NCBI GenBank assembly: GCA_017431405.1
Contig: JAFRLB010000009.1
Coordinates: 1 to 56,399, forward strand
Reading direction: 5' to 3'
Origin: Erysipelotrichaceae bacterium
GTDB lineage: Bacteria; Bacillota_I; Bacilli_A; Erysipelotrichales; Erysipelotrichaceae
Length of the DNA stretch: 56,399 nucleotides
Shown: in pieces, positions 6,810-14,582 of the stretch
Layout of the letters: each line of letters starts with the position of its first letter
How positions within the stretch are numbered: position 1 is the stretch's first letter
The notes under the pieces: model-generated
The model's input: only the letters and a program-made list of their open reading frames with translations
The model's database searches: none
Told to the model about the DNA's origin: nothing
Translations under genes and position numbers: made by a program

Positions 6810-9701
6810 ATGAAAAGTGCAACAGTTAACAGAAAAAAACCTGATTTCTTATTTATTGCAGTAGTGCTTGTTTTCATTGCGGCACTTACAGCTGTCAGTT
6901 TCCTGGCAAAGCAAAGTGAATCAGCTGTAGATCCGATGCCATTACCTGCTGATGAAGAAAATAACATTCATGAACTGGTTATTTCTGAAATCATGAGCAA
7001 TAACGATGGGGTCTATGTCAATAGCAAAAATGAAGCAACTGACTACGTTGAAATTTATAACGGTACAGGCAAGACCATCAAGTTGGATGGTTATGGCCTT
7101 TCTGATAAGGTAGACTCCATTAAGTGGGCTTTCAGTAACACAAGCATTGAACCAGGTCAGTATCTGGTTGTAGCCTTGACGGGAAAACTGGAAGCCGGTT
7201 TAAATGCGCCTTTCAAGCTCAGCTCAAAGGGGCAGGAAACAGTCATGCTCGTTAACTCGAGCAGTAAGGTGATCGATGCGGTCGATACCGTAGCCATGGG
7301 CAAGAACAATGCCATGATGCGTGATAAGGACGGTAACTGGTTCATCAGTGAATATGGCACACCTGGTTATTCAAACAATGAAGCTGGCTTACAGAAATAC
7401 CATGATTCCTTACTGTCTGAAGAGACTCCGGATATAGTAGTAAATGAATTACTTGTCCGTAATGAAGGTAATTTCAGAAGTGAAGAAGGAAGTTTTGATG
7501 GATTCATTGAATTCAAGAATGTATCAGACCATGTAGTAAATCTTAATGATTATTGTATCAGTGACAGTATTGAAGTACCTTTCCAATTTACCCTGGACAA
7601 GGTTCAGCTTTCCAGTGGGGAAGTATATTCTTTCTATACAGGTAAAGTTAAGAATGACAGATACACCGGTTTTAATTTCGTCAGTAAGACCGGAACTATC
7701 ATATTAAGCAAGCAGGGTAAGATCCTTCAGGAAATTCCATATGAGAATCTGCCAAACGGCATGGCCATGATCAGAAATGACGATGGTTCATATTCTCAGG
7801 ACTGTGCGATTTCGCCAGGTTATCAGAATGATGTCGACGGCATTGCCAGATTCCAGGAAAAATACATTACTGCACCGAACGACCTTGTCATTAATGAAAT
7901 CATGAATCAGAATGACAGCTACATGGTTCAGAACGGAACCGAGTACTATGACTGGATCGAATTCAGAAACAATTCTTCTGAAACCATTAATCTGTCACAG
8001 TATTCAATCGGCAAGAATGCCAATGGCGCAAATACATTCACATTGCCTGATGTTGAACTGGCAAGCGGTGAGTATTACATAATCATGTGTTCAGGTAATG
8101 TTAACCTCTCAAATCAGAGTTATAAACATACCGACTTCAAACTTGGACAGGCTGATTCAATATACTTATATAAGAATGGCACGATAATCGATTCAATGTT
8201 CTTTGCCAACATACCATATGGGTACAGTTATGGCCGAGGCAGTGAAAACGGCTTCTTCTACATGTCATCCCCATCACCATGGAGTGACAATGAATCAGGA
8301 AACAGATCAGTAACAAGCACACCTGCCTTTTCAGTTAAAGCAGGTGTTTATAATGATGTAGAAAGCATTACCGTTGAAATATTGGGTGAGGGAGAGATCC
8401 ATTACACTACCGATGGTTCAATGCCGACAACCTACGATCCTGTATATTCTGGACCAATAACCTTAAGCAGTACCTCAGTTGTAAAGGCAAGGGCTTATCA
8501 AAGTGGTTCAGTTACCAGTAAAATGGGCTGTGCCTCATACATCATTAATGAAAATCATACCGTTCCGGTAATGTCTGTATCACTAGATAATTCAGACTTC
8601 CGTTACATCAATAACAATGCCAATGTCATTGGCCTGGAAGTACCGGCTTACGCTGAACTGTATGAAGAAGATAATTCCTTCTCAATTCCATGTTCCATGG
8701 CCTGTTTCGGCGGTAATACCAGATCTCATGCCAAGAAATCATATGCCTTGAGATTCAAGGATGAATATGGTGCCGGACGTCTTGAATATCCTTTGTTTGA
8801 TAAGAGAGACAACAGTGTCTTTGAATCACTTGTCTTAAGAACAGGTTCAAATGACTGGGATGTTGCCTACATGAGAGACATTCTTACTACTGAACTTGTT
8901 GATAACAAGACAAACATTGATGTACAGGCCTATAAGATATGTGTTGTGTACATAAACGGCGAATACTGGGGACTCTACAACATCAGAGAAAAAATCAATC
9001 CTGCCATGTTCAGTGAAAACTACCATATTGATAAAGATGGAATCAACATCGTCAGAATTGACTATGACGTTACAAGCGGCAGTTATTACGGTTACCAGCA
9101 GGTAAGATACTTCTGTAACACTCATAATCTGGCCAACGAAGCTAACTTTGATGAGCTGTGTACAATGATCGACATCGATAACTTCATTGATTACTGGATC
9201 GCCGTATCATATACCACAAATAACGATATAGTTAACTGCCGATTCTGGTCGTCCGATGAATACAATGAAGGCAGATGGCGCTGGATATTATATGACTCAG
9301 ACTATGCCTGGTATAATTCAAGAATGAATTACTATACCAACTACCTGACTTATTGGGAAGGAATCGGACAGGGTGCTACATTTGAAAATGACATTTTGAG
9401 GGCTGTGTTCCAGAGTGACAAGTTCTGTGAAATGTGGCTTGAAAGACTGTCATACCTTGTTAAGAACATTTTCAATGAAGAGAATGTTGTAAATACGATA
9501 AACATGTTACACGACAAACTACTGCCTGAAATGCCGCGTAACCAGGCTGAATGGGGCCTGACTGTTGACTGGTGGGAAAGCAATGTTGAAGATCTTCGTG
9601 GCTATGCCAGCAGAAGAACTTACTATCTGTTAGCCTCTACCAAAAGCTTCTTTGGCTTAAGTGATGCCAGAATGACGGAATTGTTTGGTGACTTATGGTA
9701 A
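6810..9701 (+). CDS. Secreted/anchored CotH-kinase protein with lamin-tail domains
   Basis: The 963-residue protein has one N-terminal transmembrane anchor (residues about 10-30). Three lamin-tail-like repeats follow, recognisable by VINEIM/VVNELL openings and YDWIEFRN-type strands near residues 50, 210 and 350. A chitobiase C-terminal-like segment (IHYTTDGSMPT) comes next, then a C-terminal CotH kinase domain with GGNTRSHAKKSYALRFK, INGEYWGLYNIREKI and WRWILYDSDYAW. CotH domains are atypical protein kinases that phosphorylate secreted or spore-coat proteins. The next two genes encode a VTC-domain protein and a DUF4956 membrane protein, a neighbourhood I know to recur. Start: ATG at 6810 with only a weak ribosome site. 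Confidence 0.85.
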   Translation: MKSATVNRKKPDFLFIAVVLVFIAALTAVSFLAKQSESAVDPMPLPADEENNIHELVISEIMSNNDGVYVNSKNEATDYVEIYNGTGKTIKLDGYGLSDKVDSIKWAFSNTSIEPGQYLVVALTGKLEAGLNAPFKLSSKGQETVMLVNSSSKVIDAVDTVAMGKNNAMMRDKDGNWFISEYGTPGYSNNEAGLQKYHDSLLSEETPDIVVNELLVRNEGNFRSEEGSFDGFIEFKNVSDHVVNLNDYCISDSIEVPFQFTLDKVQLSSGEVYSFYTGKVKNDRYTGFNFVSKTGTIILSKQGKILQEIPYENLPNGMAMIRNDDGSYSQDCAISPGYQNDVDGIARFQEKYITAPNDLVINEIMNQNDSYMVQNGTEYYDWIEFRNNSSETINLSQYSIGKNANGANTFTLPDVELASGEYYIIMCSGNVNLSNQSYKHTDFKLGQADSIYLYKNGTIIDSMFFANIPYGYSYGRGSENGFFYMSSPSPWSDNESGNRSVTSTPAFSVKAGVYNDVESITVEILGEGEIHYTTDGSMPTTYDPVYSGPITLSSTSVVKARAYQSGSVTSKMGCASYIINENHTVPVMSVSLDNSDFRYINNNANVIGLEVPAYAELYEEDNSFSIPCSMACFGGNTRSHAKKSYALRFKDEYGAGRLEYPLFDKRDNSVFESLVLRTGSNDWDVAYMRDILTTELVDNKTNIDVQAYKICVVYINGEYWGLYNIREKINPAMFSENYHIDKDGINIVRIDYDVTSGSYYGYQQVRYFCNTHNLANEANFDELCTMIDIDNFIDYWIAVSYTTNNDIVNCRFWSSDEYNEGRWRWILYDSDYAWYNSRMNYYTNYLTYWEGIGQGATFENDILRAVFQSDKFCEMWLERLSYLVKNIFNEENVVNTINMLHDKLLPEMPRNQAEWGLTVDWWESNVEDLRGYASRRTYYLLASTKSFFGLSDARMTELFGDLW

Positions 9702-10384
9702 GAGATGTAGAATACAGATATGAACTGAAGTTTGTAATATCTGATCAGACAGCAGAGTTACTTAAGAATCAGTTGAAACAGGTAATGGATCTTGATGAAC
9801 ATTCTGTAGGCAAGGAATATTCATACAAGATAAGAAGTCTGTACTTCGATGATGTTTATTCCAATGCATATTTCGATAAGCTGGATGGGGTAGAATATCG
9901 CAGCAAGTACAGAATAAGATACTATAACGGTGACGACAGTGTGATCAAACTTGAATGTAAGCATAAGGATGAAAACATGACTTACAAGGAAGACTGCACA
10001 CTAAAGAGGGAATTGATTGAAGCCATTCTTGATGGCAAGTATGGGGCAATTAAAACCAATAACGACTTCTTAAACCGCTTCTTAGCAGAAGCAATGGTTA
10101 AGAATTTACGACCAAGTGTAGTAGTTGATTACAAGCGACTGGCATTTGTCTATCCGGTCAGTGATGTCAGAATAACATTTGACAGCGAGATCAGAAGCGG
10201 CCGTTACAATGTCAGTCTGTTTGATGAAAACATGTTGACCTATGATGTATTGGATGACGGTCAGCAGGTATTGGAAGTAAAGTGCAATGAGTTTATTCCG
10301 GCACACATATTAAGCATATTGAATTCAGTGCCGATGGTAAGACAGGCAGTCAGCAAGTTTGCGTTATGCCGCAGTATTAAGTAG
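9695..10384 (+). CDS. VTC-domain polyphosphate polymerase-like protein
   Basis: This 229-residue protein begins RYELKFVIS, followed by alternating charged strands IRSLYFDD, YRIRYYNGD and IKLECKHK, the pattern of the VTC/CYTH triphosphate-tunnel fold that in yeast Vtc4 makes polyphosphate from ATP. Many tunnel-facing Arg, Lys and Glu residues are retained. It overlaps the CotH gene by 7 bp and precedes a membrane protein that could anchor it. Polyphosphate synthesis, or another phosphate transfer serving the CotH kinase, is plausible but unproven. It lacks the SPX and membrane domains of yeast Vtc4. Confidence 0.82.
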   Translation: MVRDVEYRYELKFVISDQTAELLKNQLKQVMDLDEHSVGKEYSYKIRSLYFDDVYSNAYFDKLDGVEYRSKYRIRYYNGDDSVIKLECKHKDENMTYKEDCTLKRELIEAILDGKYGAIKTNNDFLNRFLAEAMVKNLRPSVVVDYKRLAFVYPVSDVRITFDSEIRSGRYNVSLFDENMLTYDVLDDGQQVLEVKCNEFIPAHILSILNSVPMVRQAVSKFALCRSIK

Positions 10385-10398
10385 AAGGAGAGCTAAAT

Positions 10399-11064
10399 AT
10401 GGAATCTATCATGAATTTATTATTAGAGCAGTTCAATGGACCGGTTACGGTAACCATGATAATCACATCTTTGTTAGTTGCGTTCGCCGTATCACTGTTC
10501 ATCATATTCGTTTACCGCAAGACATTCTCAGGTATCGTCTATAACAGAACAATGACATTGTGCATCATGTTACTGGCAATGGTAACCGCAATGATCATCA
10601 GAACAATTAATTCCAACCTGTCTCTTTCTCTTGGTATGGTTGGTGCATTGTCTATCGTTCGTTTCAGAACAGCCATCAAGGAACCTGTTGATACAGCCTT
10701 CATGTTCTGGGCAATCACTGCCGGTATCATGTCAGGCGCTGGCTTATATGTCATTTCAGTTGTTGGTTCATTATTATTAGGCATTGCCTATTATGCATTC
10801 TATCTGGTTGGCAGTAAGGCCAAATCACAGTATCTTCTGGTTGTCAGATATCATGACGTTGCTGAAGAAGCAGTACAGACAGCCTTAGGTGCCATCAAGA
10901 GCAAGAAGTTAAAGAGCAAGTCATTAAGTGATCAGAGAATCGTTGAAGCAACCTATGAAATTGAATATGCCAAGACAACTGATGCCTTAATGAACAACTT
11001 ACAGGCTGTAGAAGGCGTCAAGAACGTTAACCTTGTAAGCTACAATAACGATTTTGGAATGTAA
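10399..11064 (+). CDS. DUF4956 membrane protein
   Basis: The 221-residue protein has about four transmembrane helices in its first 140 residues. Between them lies the conserved DUF4956 signature GMVGALSIVRFRTAIKEP. A soluble C-terminal domain of alternating strands and helices follows. AGGAGA precedes the ATG, 14 bp after the VTC gene. Its steady association with VTC and CotH genes suggests a membrane partner for polyphosphate or phosphoryl transfer; this is inference from context. Confidence 0.8.
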   Translation: MESIMNLLLEQFNGPVTVTMIITSLLVAFAVSLFIIFVYRKTFSGIVYNRTMTLCIMLLAMVTAMIIRTINSNLSLSLGMVGALSIVRFRTAIKEPVDTAFMFWAITAGIMSGAGLYVISVVGSLLLGIAYYAFYLVGSKAKSQYLLVVRYHDVAEEAVQTALGAIKSKKLKSKSLSDQRIVEATYEIEYAKTTDALMNNLQAVEGVKNVNLVSYNNDFGM

Positions 11065-11090
11065 AAAAGCACATTAGTGCTTTTTTCTTT
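11063..11090. terminator. Bidirectional terminator between convergent genes
   Basis: A 10-bp perfect stem (11063-11072 with 11077-11086, core AAGCAC/GTGCTT) has an A-rich left arm and T-rich right arm, so it can end transcription from both sides. Confidence 0.85.
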
Positions 11091-11344
11091 TAGCCAAATA
11101 ATGAGAAGAGTCCTTTCTTTTCGTAAGGCTCTTTTTTCATGCCATTGTACTTGTAGCCGGTGGCATCAATTACTTCCTTAAGCCTGTTTTCATCAAGTTC
11201 ACTTTCGGATATTACTTCCGCAATGGCTTTCTTATGGTTGGCCTTTACGCTTTTTATGTTAAAGTTTCTTCTTATGGCATCCTGAATGTGAGCTTCACAC
11301 ATGTTACAGGCCATGCCCTCAATATTTAGTGTGGATTTAATCAT
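11090..11344 (-). CDS. Heavy-metal-associated (HMA) domain protein
   Basis: This 84-residue cytoplasmic protein is a single ferredoxin-like HMA domain with the metal-binding motif MACNMC (Cys13 and Cys16). It resembles CopZ-type copper chaperones but carries a basic C-terminal tail. GGAGG precedes the ATG. It is transcribed divergently from a ZIP metal transporter, with a 14-bp palindrome between them. No copper ATPase is adjacent; the only P-type ATPase in the window is of the Ca/Mn class. The metal is therefore uncertain (copper or zinc). Confidence 0.82.
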   Translation of the reverse strand: MIKSTLNIEGMACNMCEAHIQDAIRRNFNIKSVKANHKKAIAEVISESELDENRLKEVIDATGYKYNGMKKEPYEKKGLFSLFG

Positions 11345-11356
11345 TTGAACCTCCAG

Positions 11357-11370
11357 TTAGCATATGCTAA
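11357..11370. promoter_or_regulatory. 14-bp palindrome between divergent metal genes
   Basis: TTAGCATATGCTAA is a perfect palindrome in the 57-bp gap between the HMA and ZIP starts. TATAAT hexamers occur on both strands just beside it (11371-11376 plus, 11375-11380 minus). It is placed to control both genes, for example through a metalloregulator; no regulator gene is adjacent. Confidence 0.5.
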
Positions 11371-11401
11371 TATAATTATACTCTATTATGGAGGTGTTGC
11401 A

Positions 11402-12190
11402 ATGAGTGAAAAAATGTTGTTATATCTTGGCTTGATGATCCCGTTTCTGGGAACGACATTAGGCTCAGGATTTGTATTTTTATTAAAGAATGAACTGAAA
11501 CCGGCAGTTGAAAAGGTACTGTTGGGATTTGCCAGCGGAGTAATGATTGCGGCATCCGTCTGGTCATTATTAATTCCTTCAATTGAAATGGCGCAAGAGC
11601 AGGGCAAGATCGGCTGGCTGCCAGCCAGCATTGGTTTTATGACCGGCGTCATCTTTCTGTTGGTTTTGGATAAGATAATTCCACACTTACACGTGCAGGA
11701 TGAAAAGCCGGAAGGCTTTAAGGCTGCCTTACAGAAAAAGACGATGATGATCCTGGCTGTTACCTTACATAACATTCCGGAAGGAATGGCGGTAGGTGTC
11801 GTATTTGCCGGTGCCTTGGCTGGTACAGCCAACATTACCATGGCCAGTGCCTTTGCCTTGGCCATAGGCATTGCCATTCAGAACATTCCTGAAGGTGCGG
11901 TAATATCCATGCCCCTTGCGGCAGCCGGTGGCGGTAAGGGTAAGTCATTCTTATACGGAACCTTATCCGGAATAGTAGAACCAATTGGCGCATTATTAAC
12001 GATCATAATGACCGGCTTAATTGATTCATTACTGCCATATATCCTGGCCTTTGCGGCAGGGGCAATGATTTATGTCGTTGTAGAGGAATTAATTCCTGAT
12101 GCACAGGAGGGAAAACACTCAGATTATGCTACAATAGGAGTAGCAGTTGGCTTTGTATTAATGATGATACTCGATGTAGCCCTGGGATAG
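11402..12190 (+). CDS. ZIP-family metal transporter (GufA/ZupT-like)
   Basis: This membrane protein of about 262 residues has eight predicted helices. The family motifs HNIPEGMAVG (helix 4) and QNIPEGAVIS (helix 5) supply the transport-site metal ligands. ZIP proteins move Zn2+, Fe2+ or Mn2+ into the cytoplasm. The ATG at 11402 is chosen because GGAGG lies 7 bp upstream; the longer frame from 11345 would run through the promoter. It heads a small operon with a HAD hydrolase and a monooxygenase-fold protein. Confidence 0.88.
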   Translation: MSEKMLLYLGLMIPFLGTTLGSGFVFLLKNELKPAVEKVLLGFASGVMIAASVWSLLIPSIEMAQEQGKIGWLPASIGFMTGVIFLLVLDKIIPHLHVQDEKPEGFKAALQKKTMMILAVTLHNIPEGMAVGVVFAGALAGTANITMASAFALAIGIAIQNIPEGAVISMPLAAAGGGKGKSFLYGTLSGIVEPIGALLTIIMTGLIDSLLPYILAFAAGAMIYVVVEELIPDAQEGKHSDYATIGVAVGFVLMMILDVALG

Positions 12191-12197
12191 GAGAACT

Positions 12198-12863
12198 ATG
12201 AAGAACATTAAAGCTGTCTTATTTGATTTTGATGATACCTTAGGAAACCGTCAGCAGTATGCCTATGATGCTTATGGTGACTTCATAAGAGAGGAAATGC
12301 CTGAGTTAACTGATGAGGCTTTCATAGAAGCAATCAAACAGGACCTGTGTACTGCCCACCAGTTTGGCAATGCCGGCTTTGGCTATGCGGCTCAGTTTGT
12401 TGCCAACAAGTATGGCATCAGGATGCCGGATATTGACTATAAGCAATGGTGGAATCTGAACATGAGCAGACATACCTGTCTTTCTGACGATACCATTGAA
12501 ACATTGGAAGCCTTAAAGGATAAGTACCGTCTTGGAATAATTACCAATGGTACACATTATTCCCAATGGAATAAGATCAGATTAACGGGCATTGAAAAGT
12601 ATTTTGAGTTGATCATGGTTTCACAGGACGTTGGTTTTGAAAAACCGGATAAGAGGATCTTTCTGGCAGCGAGTGATAAGTTAGGTTTAAGGCCTGAAGA
12701 GTGCATGTACATTGGCGATACCTATTCAAATGATGTCTATGGCGCCTATAATGCCGGTATGAACGCCGTTTGGATCTGGCATGACCCAATAAGAGCGTGC
12801 AATACACCTGTCACCAGAATCACGAAAATAAGCCAGGTGCTTGATTTGTTGGGGGAGAGATAA
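12198..12863 (+). CDS. HAD-superfamily hydrolase
   Basis: The 221-residue protein has all HAD motifs: nucleophile motif LFDFDDT (Asp10, Asp12), motif II ITNGTH, the conserved Lys in EKPDKRIF, and motif IV YIGDTYSNDV. An alpha-helical C1 cap lies between motifs I and II. It resembles YjjG/Gph-type phosphatases acting on nucleotides or sugar phosphates. The gene begins 7 bp after the ZIP gene with GGAGA upstream. The substrate cannot be read from sequence. Confidence 0.85.
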   Translation: MKNIKAVLFDFDDTLGNRQQYAYDAYGDFIREEMPELTDEAFIEAIKQDLCTAHQFGNAGFGYAAQFVANKYGIRMPDIDYKQWWNLNMSRHTCLSDDTIETLEALKDKYRLGIITNGTHYSQWNKIRLTGIEKYFELIMVSQDVGFEKPDKRIFLAASDKLGLRPEECMYIGDTYSNDVYGAYNAGMNAVWIWHDPIRACNTPVTRITKISQVLDLLGER

Positions 12864-12865
12864 CT

Positions 12866-13192
12866 ATGTCAATTACTGTAAACTTACGTTATACGGGCAA
12901 GGATGGCAGCGCCATGAAGTTTGCCAGGGAAATGATGGAATCAGGAACTGTTGAAAAAATCAGAAATGAAAAGGGAAACATCCGCTATGAGTATTATCAG
13001 TCAGTTGATGACCCTGAAACAGTTCTGTTAATAGACAGCTGGGAAAATCAGGAAGCCATTGACGAACATCACGCTTCTGAAATGATGAAGACGATCGCAA
13101 CCTTAAGAGAAAAATACGATCTGCACATGACGGTTGAAAGATATACAGATTTCGCCAATAATGAGGCAGATGAAAAGTTCATAAGAAAATAA
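12866..13192 (+). CDS. Antibiotic-biosynthesis-monooxygenase-fold protein (quinol monooxygenase-like)
   Basis: This 108-residue protein fits a dimeric ferredoxin-like ABM domain. It has an early strand ITVNLRYTG, a helix rich in Glu/Arg, a middle RYEYYQSVDDPETVLLIDSW segment, and EAIDEHHASEM near residues 67-77. Such proteins (YgiN-like) oxidise quinols or act as heme/flavin-independent monooxygenases. It starts 2 bp after the HAD gene and ends at a strong terminator, so it is the last gene of the operon. Confidence 0.75.
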   Translation: MSITVNLRYTGKDGSAMKFAREMMESGTVEKIRNEKGNIRYEYYQSVDDPETVLLIDSWENQEAIDEHHASEMMKTIATLREKYDLHMTVERYTDFANNEADEKFIRK

Positions 13193-13220
13193 AAGCACAG
13201 ATCACTCTGTGCTTTTCTTA
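13191..13220 (+). terminator. Terminator after the ZIP-HAD-ABM operon
   Basis: A perfect 11-bp stem, AAAAGCACAGA/TCTGTGCTTTT (13191-13201 with 13206-13216), has a TCAC loop. It overlaps the stop codon. The A/T arms also allow it to stop the converging tRNA transcript. Confidence 0.85.
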
Positions 13221-13224
13221 GCTA

Positions 13225-13307
13225 TGGTCCGGATGACAGGACTTGAACCTGCACGCTCGCGCATATGAGCCTAAATCATACGTGTCTGCCAATTCCACCA
13301 CATCCGG
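13225..13307 (-). tRNA. tRNA-Leu (anticodon UAG)
   Basis: The minus strand folds as a class II tRNA. The acceptor CCGGATG pairs with CATCCGG, followed by discriminator A and an encoded CCA. The D-arm has the leucine-type sequence GTGGAATTGGCAGAC. The anticodon stem TATGA/TCATA encloses the loop TTTAGGC, giving anticodon TAG, which reads CUA/CUN. A short variable arm and the T-loop GGTTCAAGTCC follow. Length is 83 nt. It stands alone with its own promoter. Confidence 0.93.
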
Positions 13308-13324
13308 ATTTCTTTCGCTAAATC

Positions 13325-13353
13325 ATTATACCGACAAAGCAGGAAATATTCAA
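13325..13353 (-). promoter_or_regulatory. Promoter of tRNA-Leu
   Basis: On the minus strand TTGAAT (13348-13353) and TATAAT (13325-13330) have a 17-bp spacer. The -10 lies 17 bp upstream of the mature tRNA 5' end. Confidence 0.65.
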
Positions 13354-13437
13354 GCATATGACCGGTATCATGACTGCTGAAGTGGAAATAGCGTTAATAA
13401 AAGAGTACAATGATTACATAAAGCTGGAGGAAAGATA

Positions 13438-13926
13438 ATGAAGAAGATAATGATCATGTTGTGCAGCCTTTTAATGTTAATGTCTTTAGTTGGCTGCGCT
13501 GGGAATAAGACACCTGAATTAAAGGAATATACCAATGGTGACATAGTTCTGCAACTGCCGTCAGATGTCAAGGAAACAACCAGTGACGGTGATTTTGAAT
13601 ATACTCTGAATAATGATAATCTCATCGTTTATGTATCTTCAATTACCAAGGAAGAACTTAAGGGATATGGCTGGGAGGATCTGGATCTTGAAGGGTTTAC
13701 CGAACAGGTAATAGGCGGCGATGAAGTCATCTTACGAAAGACCCTAAGCAATTGTGAGGTATTCTCATATGTTGCCAAGGTTGAAGAAGATGAATACTAC
13801 TACATGATCGCCAACTATGAAAACAACGACAAGTTCTACATCGTGAACTTCGTATGTTTCTCAAAGGACCGCGAAAAGATGGAAAGCTCATTCCTTGACT
13901 ACGCTGGAAAGGTAACATTTAAGTAA
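13438..13926 (+). CDS. Small lipoprotein of unknown function
   Basis: The 162-residue protein has a lipoprotein signal peptide: basic MKK, a hydrophobic core rich in Met and Leu, and the lipobox LVGC with Cys at residue 20. The mature part is acidic with alternating strands (YTLNNDNLIVYVSS, YYYMIANYENNDKFYIVNF), like PsbP/Mog1-type lipoprotein folds, but I do not recognise a specific family. GGAGGAAAG precedes the ATG. The DJ-1-like gene begins one base after its stop, so the two are co-transcribed. Confidence 0.72.
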   Translation: MKKIMIMLCSLLMLMSLVGCAGNKTPELKEYTNGDIVLQLPSDVKETTSDGDFEYTLNNDNLIVYVSSITKEELKGYGWEDLDLEGFTEQVIGGDEVILRKTLSNCEVFSYVAKVEEDEYYYMIANYENNDKFYIVNFVCFSKDREKMESSFLDYAGKVTFK

Positions 13927-13927
13927 T

Positions 13928-14461
13928 ATGAAAGTACTATGTGTCTTAGCCGATGGCTTTGAAGATGTTGAAGCCTTGGCTCCTGTAGCGATGATGAGAA
14001 GAGCAGGTCTGGAAGTTGACTTATGTGCTCTTAATGACCTGAATGTCACTGGATCACACGGGACCAGAGTGATTGCGGATAAGTTATTAAGTGATGTTGA
14101 CTATGATGAATACCAGTGTCTGATGTTGCCGGGTGGCAAGGGTCATAAGTTATTGGAAGCTGATGAAAGAGTCATTGAATACATTAAGAAGTTTACTAAT
14201 GATGGCAAGTATGTTGCGGCTATATGTGCTGCACCAACTATCTTAGGAAGACTGGGATTATTAAAGAATAAGAAATATACCTGCTTTACGCCAATGAATG
14301 AGGACTTTGGTGGTGAATATGTTGATCAGTACGTTGTTACTGACGGTAAGCTCATCACAGCCAGGGCAATGGCTGCTTCAATAGAGTTTGGCTTTAAGTT
14401 AATTGAAGTGCTTGGCTCTGCAGAACTGTGCAGGCAGGTAAAGGAAAGGGTATTGTATTAA
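13928..14461 (+). CDS. DJ-1/PfpI family protein
   Basis: This 177-residue protein aligns by eye with the DJ-1 subfamily along its whole length. It begins VLADGFEDVEA with the conserved Glu12, and the nucleophile elbow AAICAAPT contains Cys100. Bacterial members act as glyoxalase III, protein or nucleic-acid deglycase, or redox-sensitive chaperones, all disputed to some degree. Coupling to an exported lipoprotein is unusual. A terminator overlaps the stop codon. Confidence 0.88.
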   Translation: MKVLCVLADGFEDVEALAPVAMMRRAGLEVDLCALNDLNVTGSHGTRVIADKLLSDVDYDEYQCLMLPGGKGHKLLEADERVIEYIKKFTNDGKYVAAICAAPTILGRLGLLKNKKYTCFTPMNEDFGGEYVDQYVVTDGKLITARAMAASIEFGFKLIEVLGSAELCRQVKERVLY

Positions 14462-14485
14462 ACTACTGTCACACAGTAGTTTTTT
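14461..14485 (+). terminator. Terminator after the DJ-1 gene
   Basis: The 9-bp stem AACTACTGT/ACAGTAGTT (14461-14469 with 14473-14481) is followed by a run of T. Confidence 0.85.
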
Positions 14486-14582
14486 CATGAGCGGGCTTGC
14501 TTGTTAAATTCTTGAATATATGGATAATTAATGATAATGTGTATTTAACAGCACGTATTATCATACATAATAGGAGATTATT

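Noticed and set aside
11386..11877. 163-codon open frame on the minus strand
   Set aside because: It is antisense to the ZIP transporter, which has clear family motifs and a strong ribosome site.
14533..14562. GATAAT...ATTATC inverted repeat before the SpoIIE-domain gene as an operator
   Set aside because: The 6-bp AT-only arms 18 bp apart are expected by chance in an AT-rich leader.
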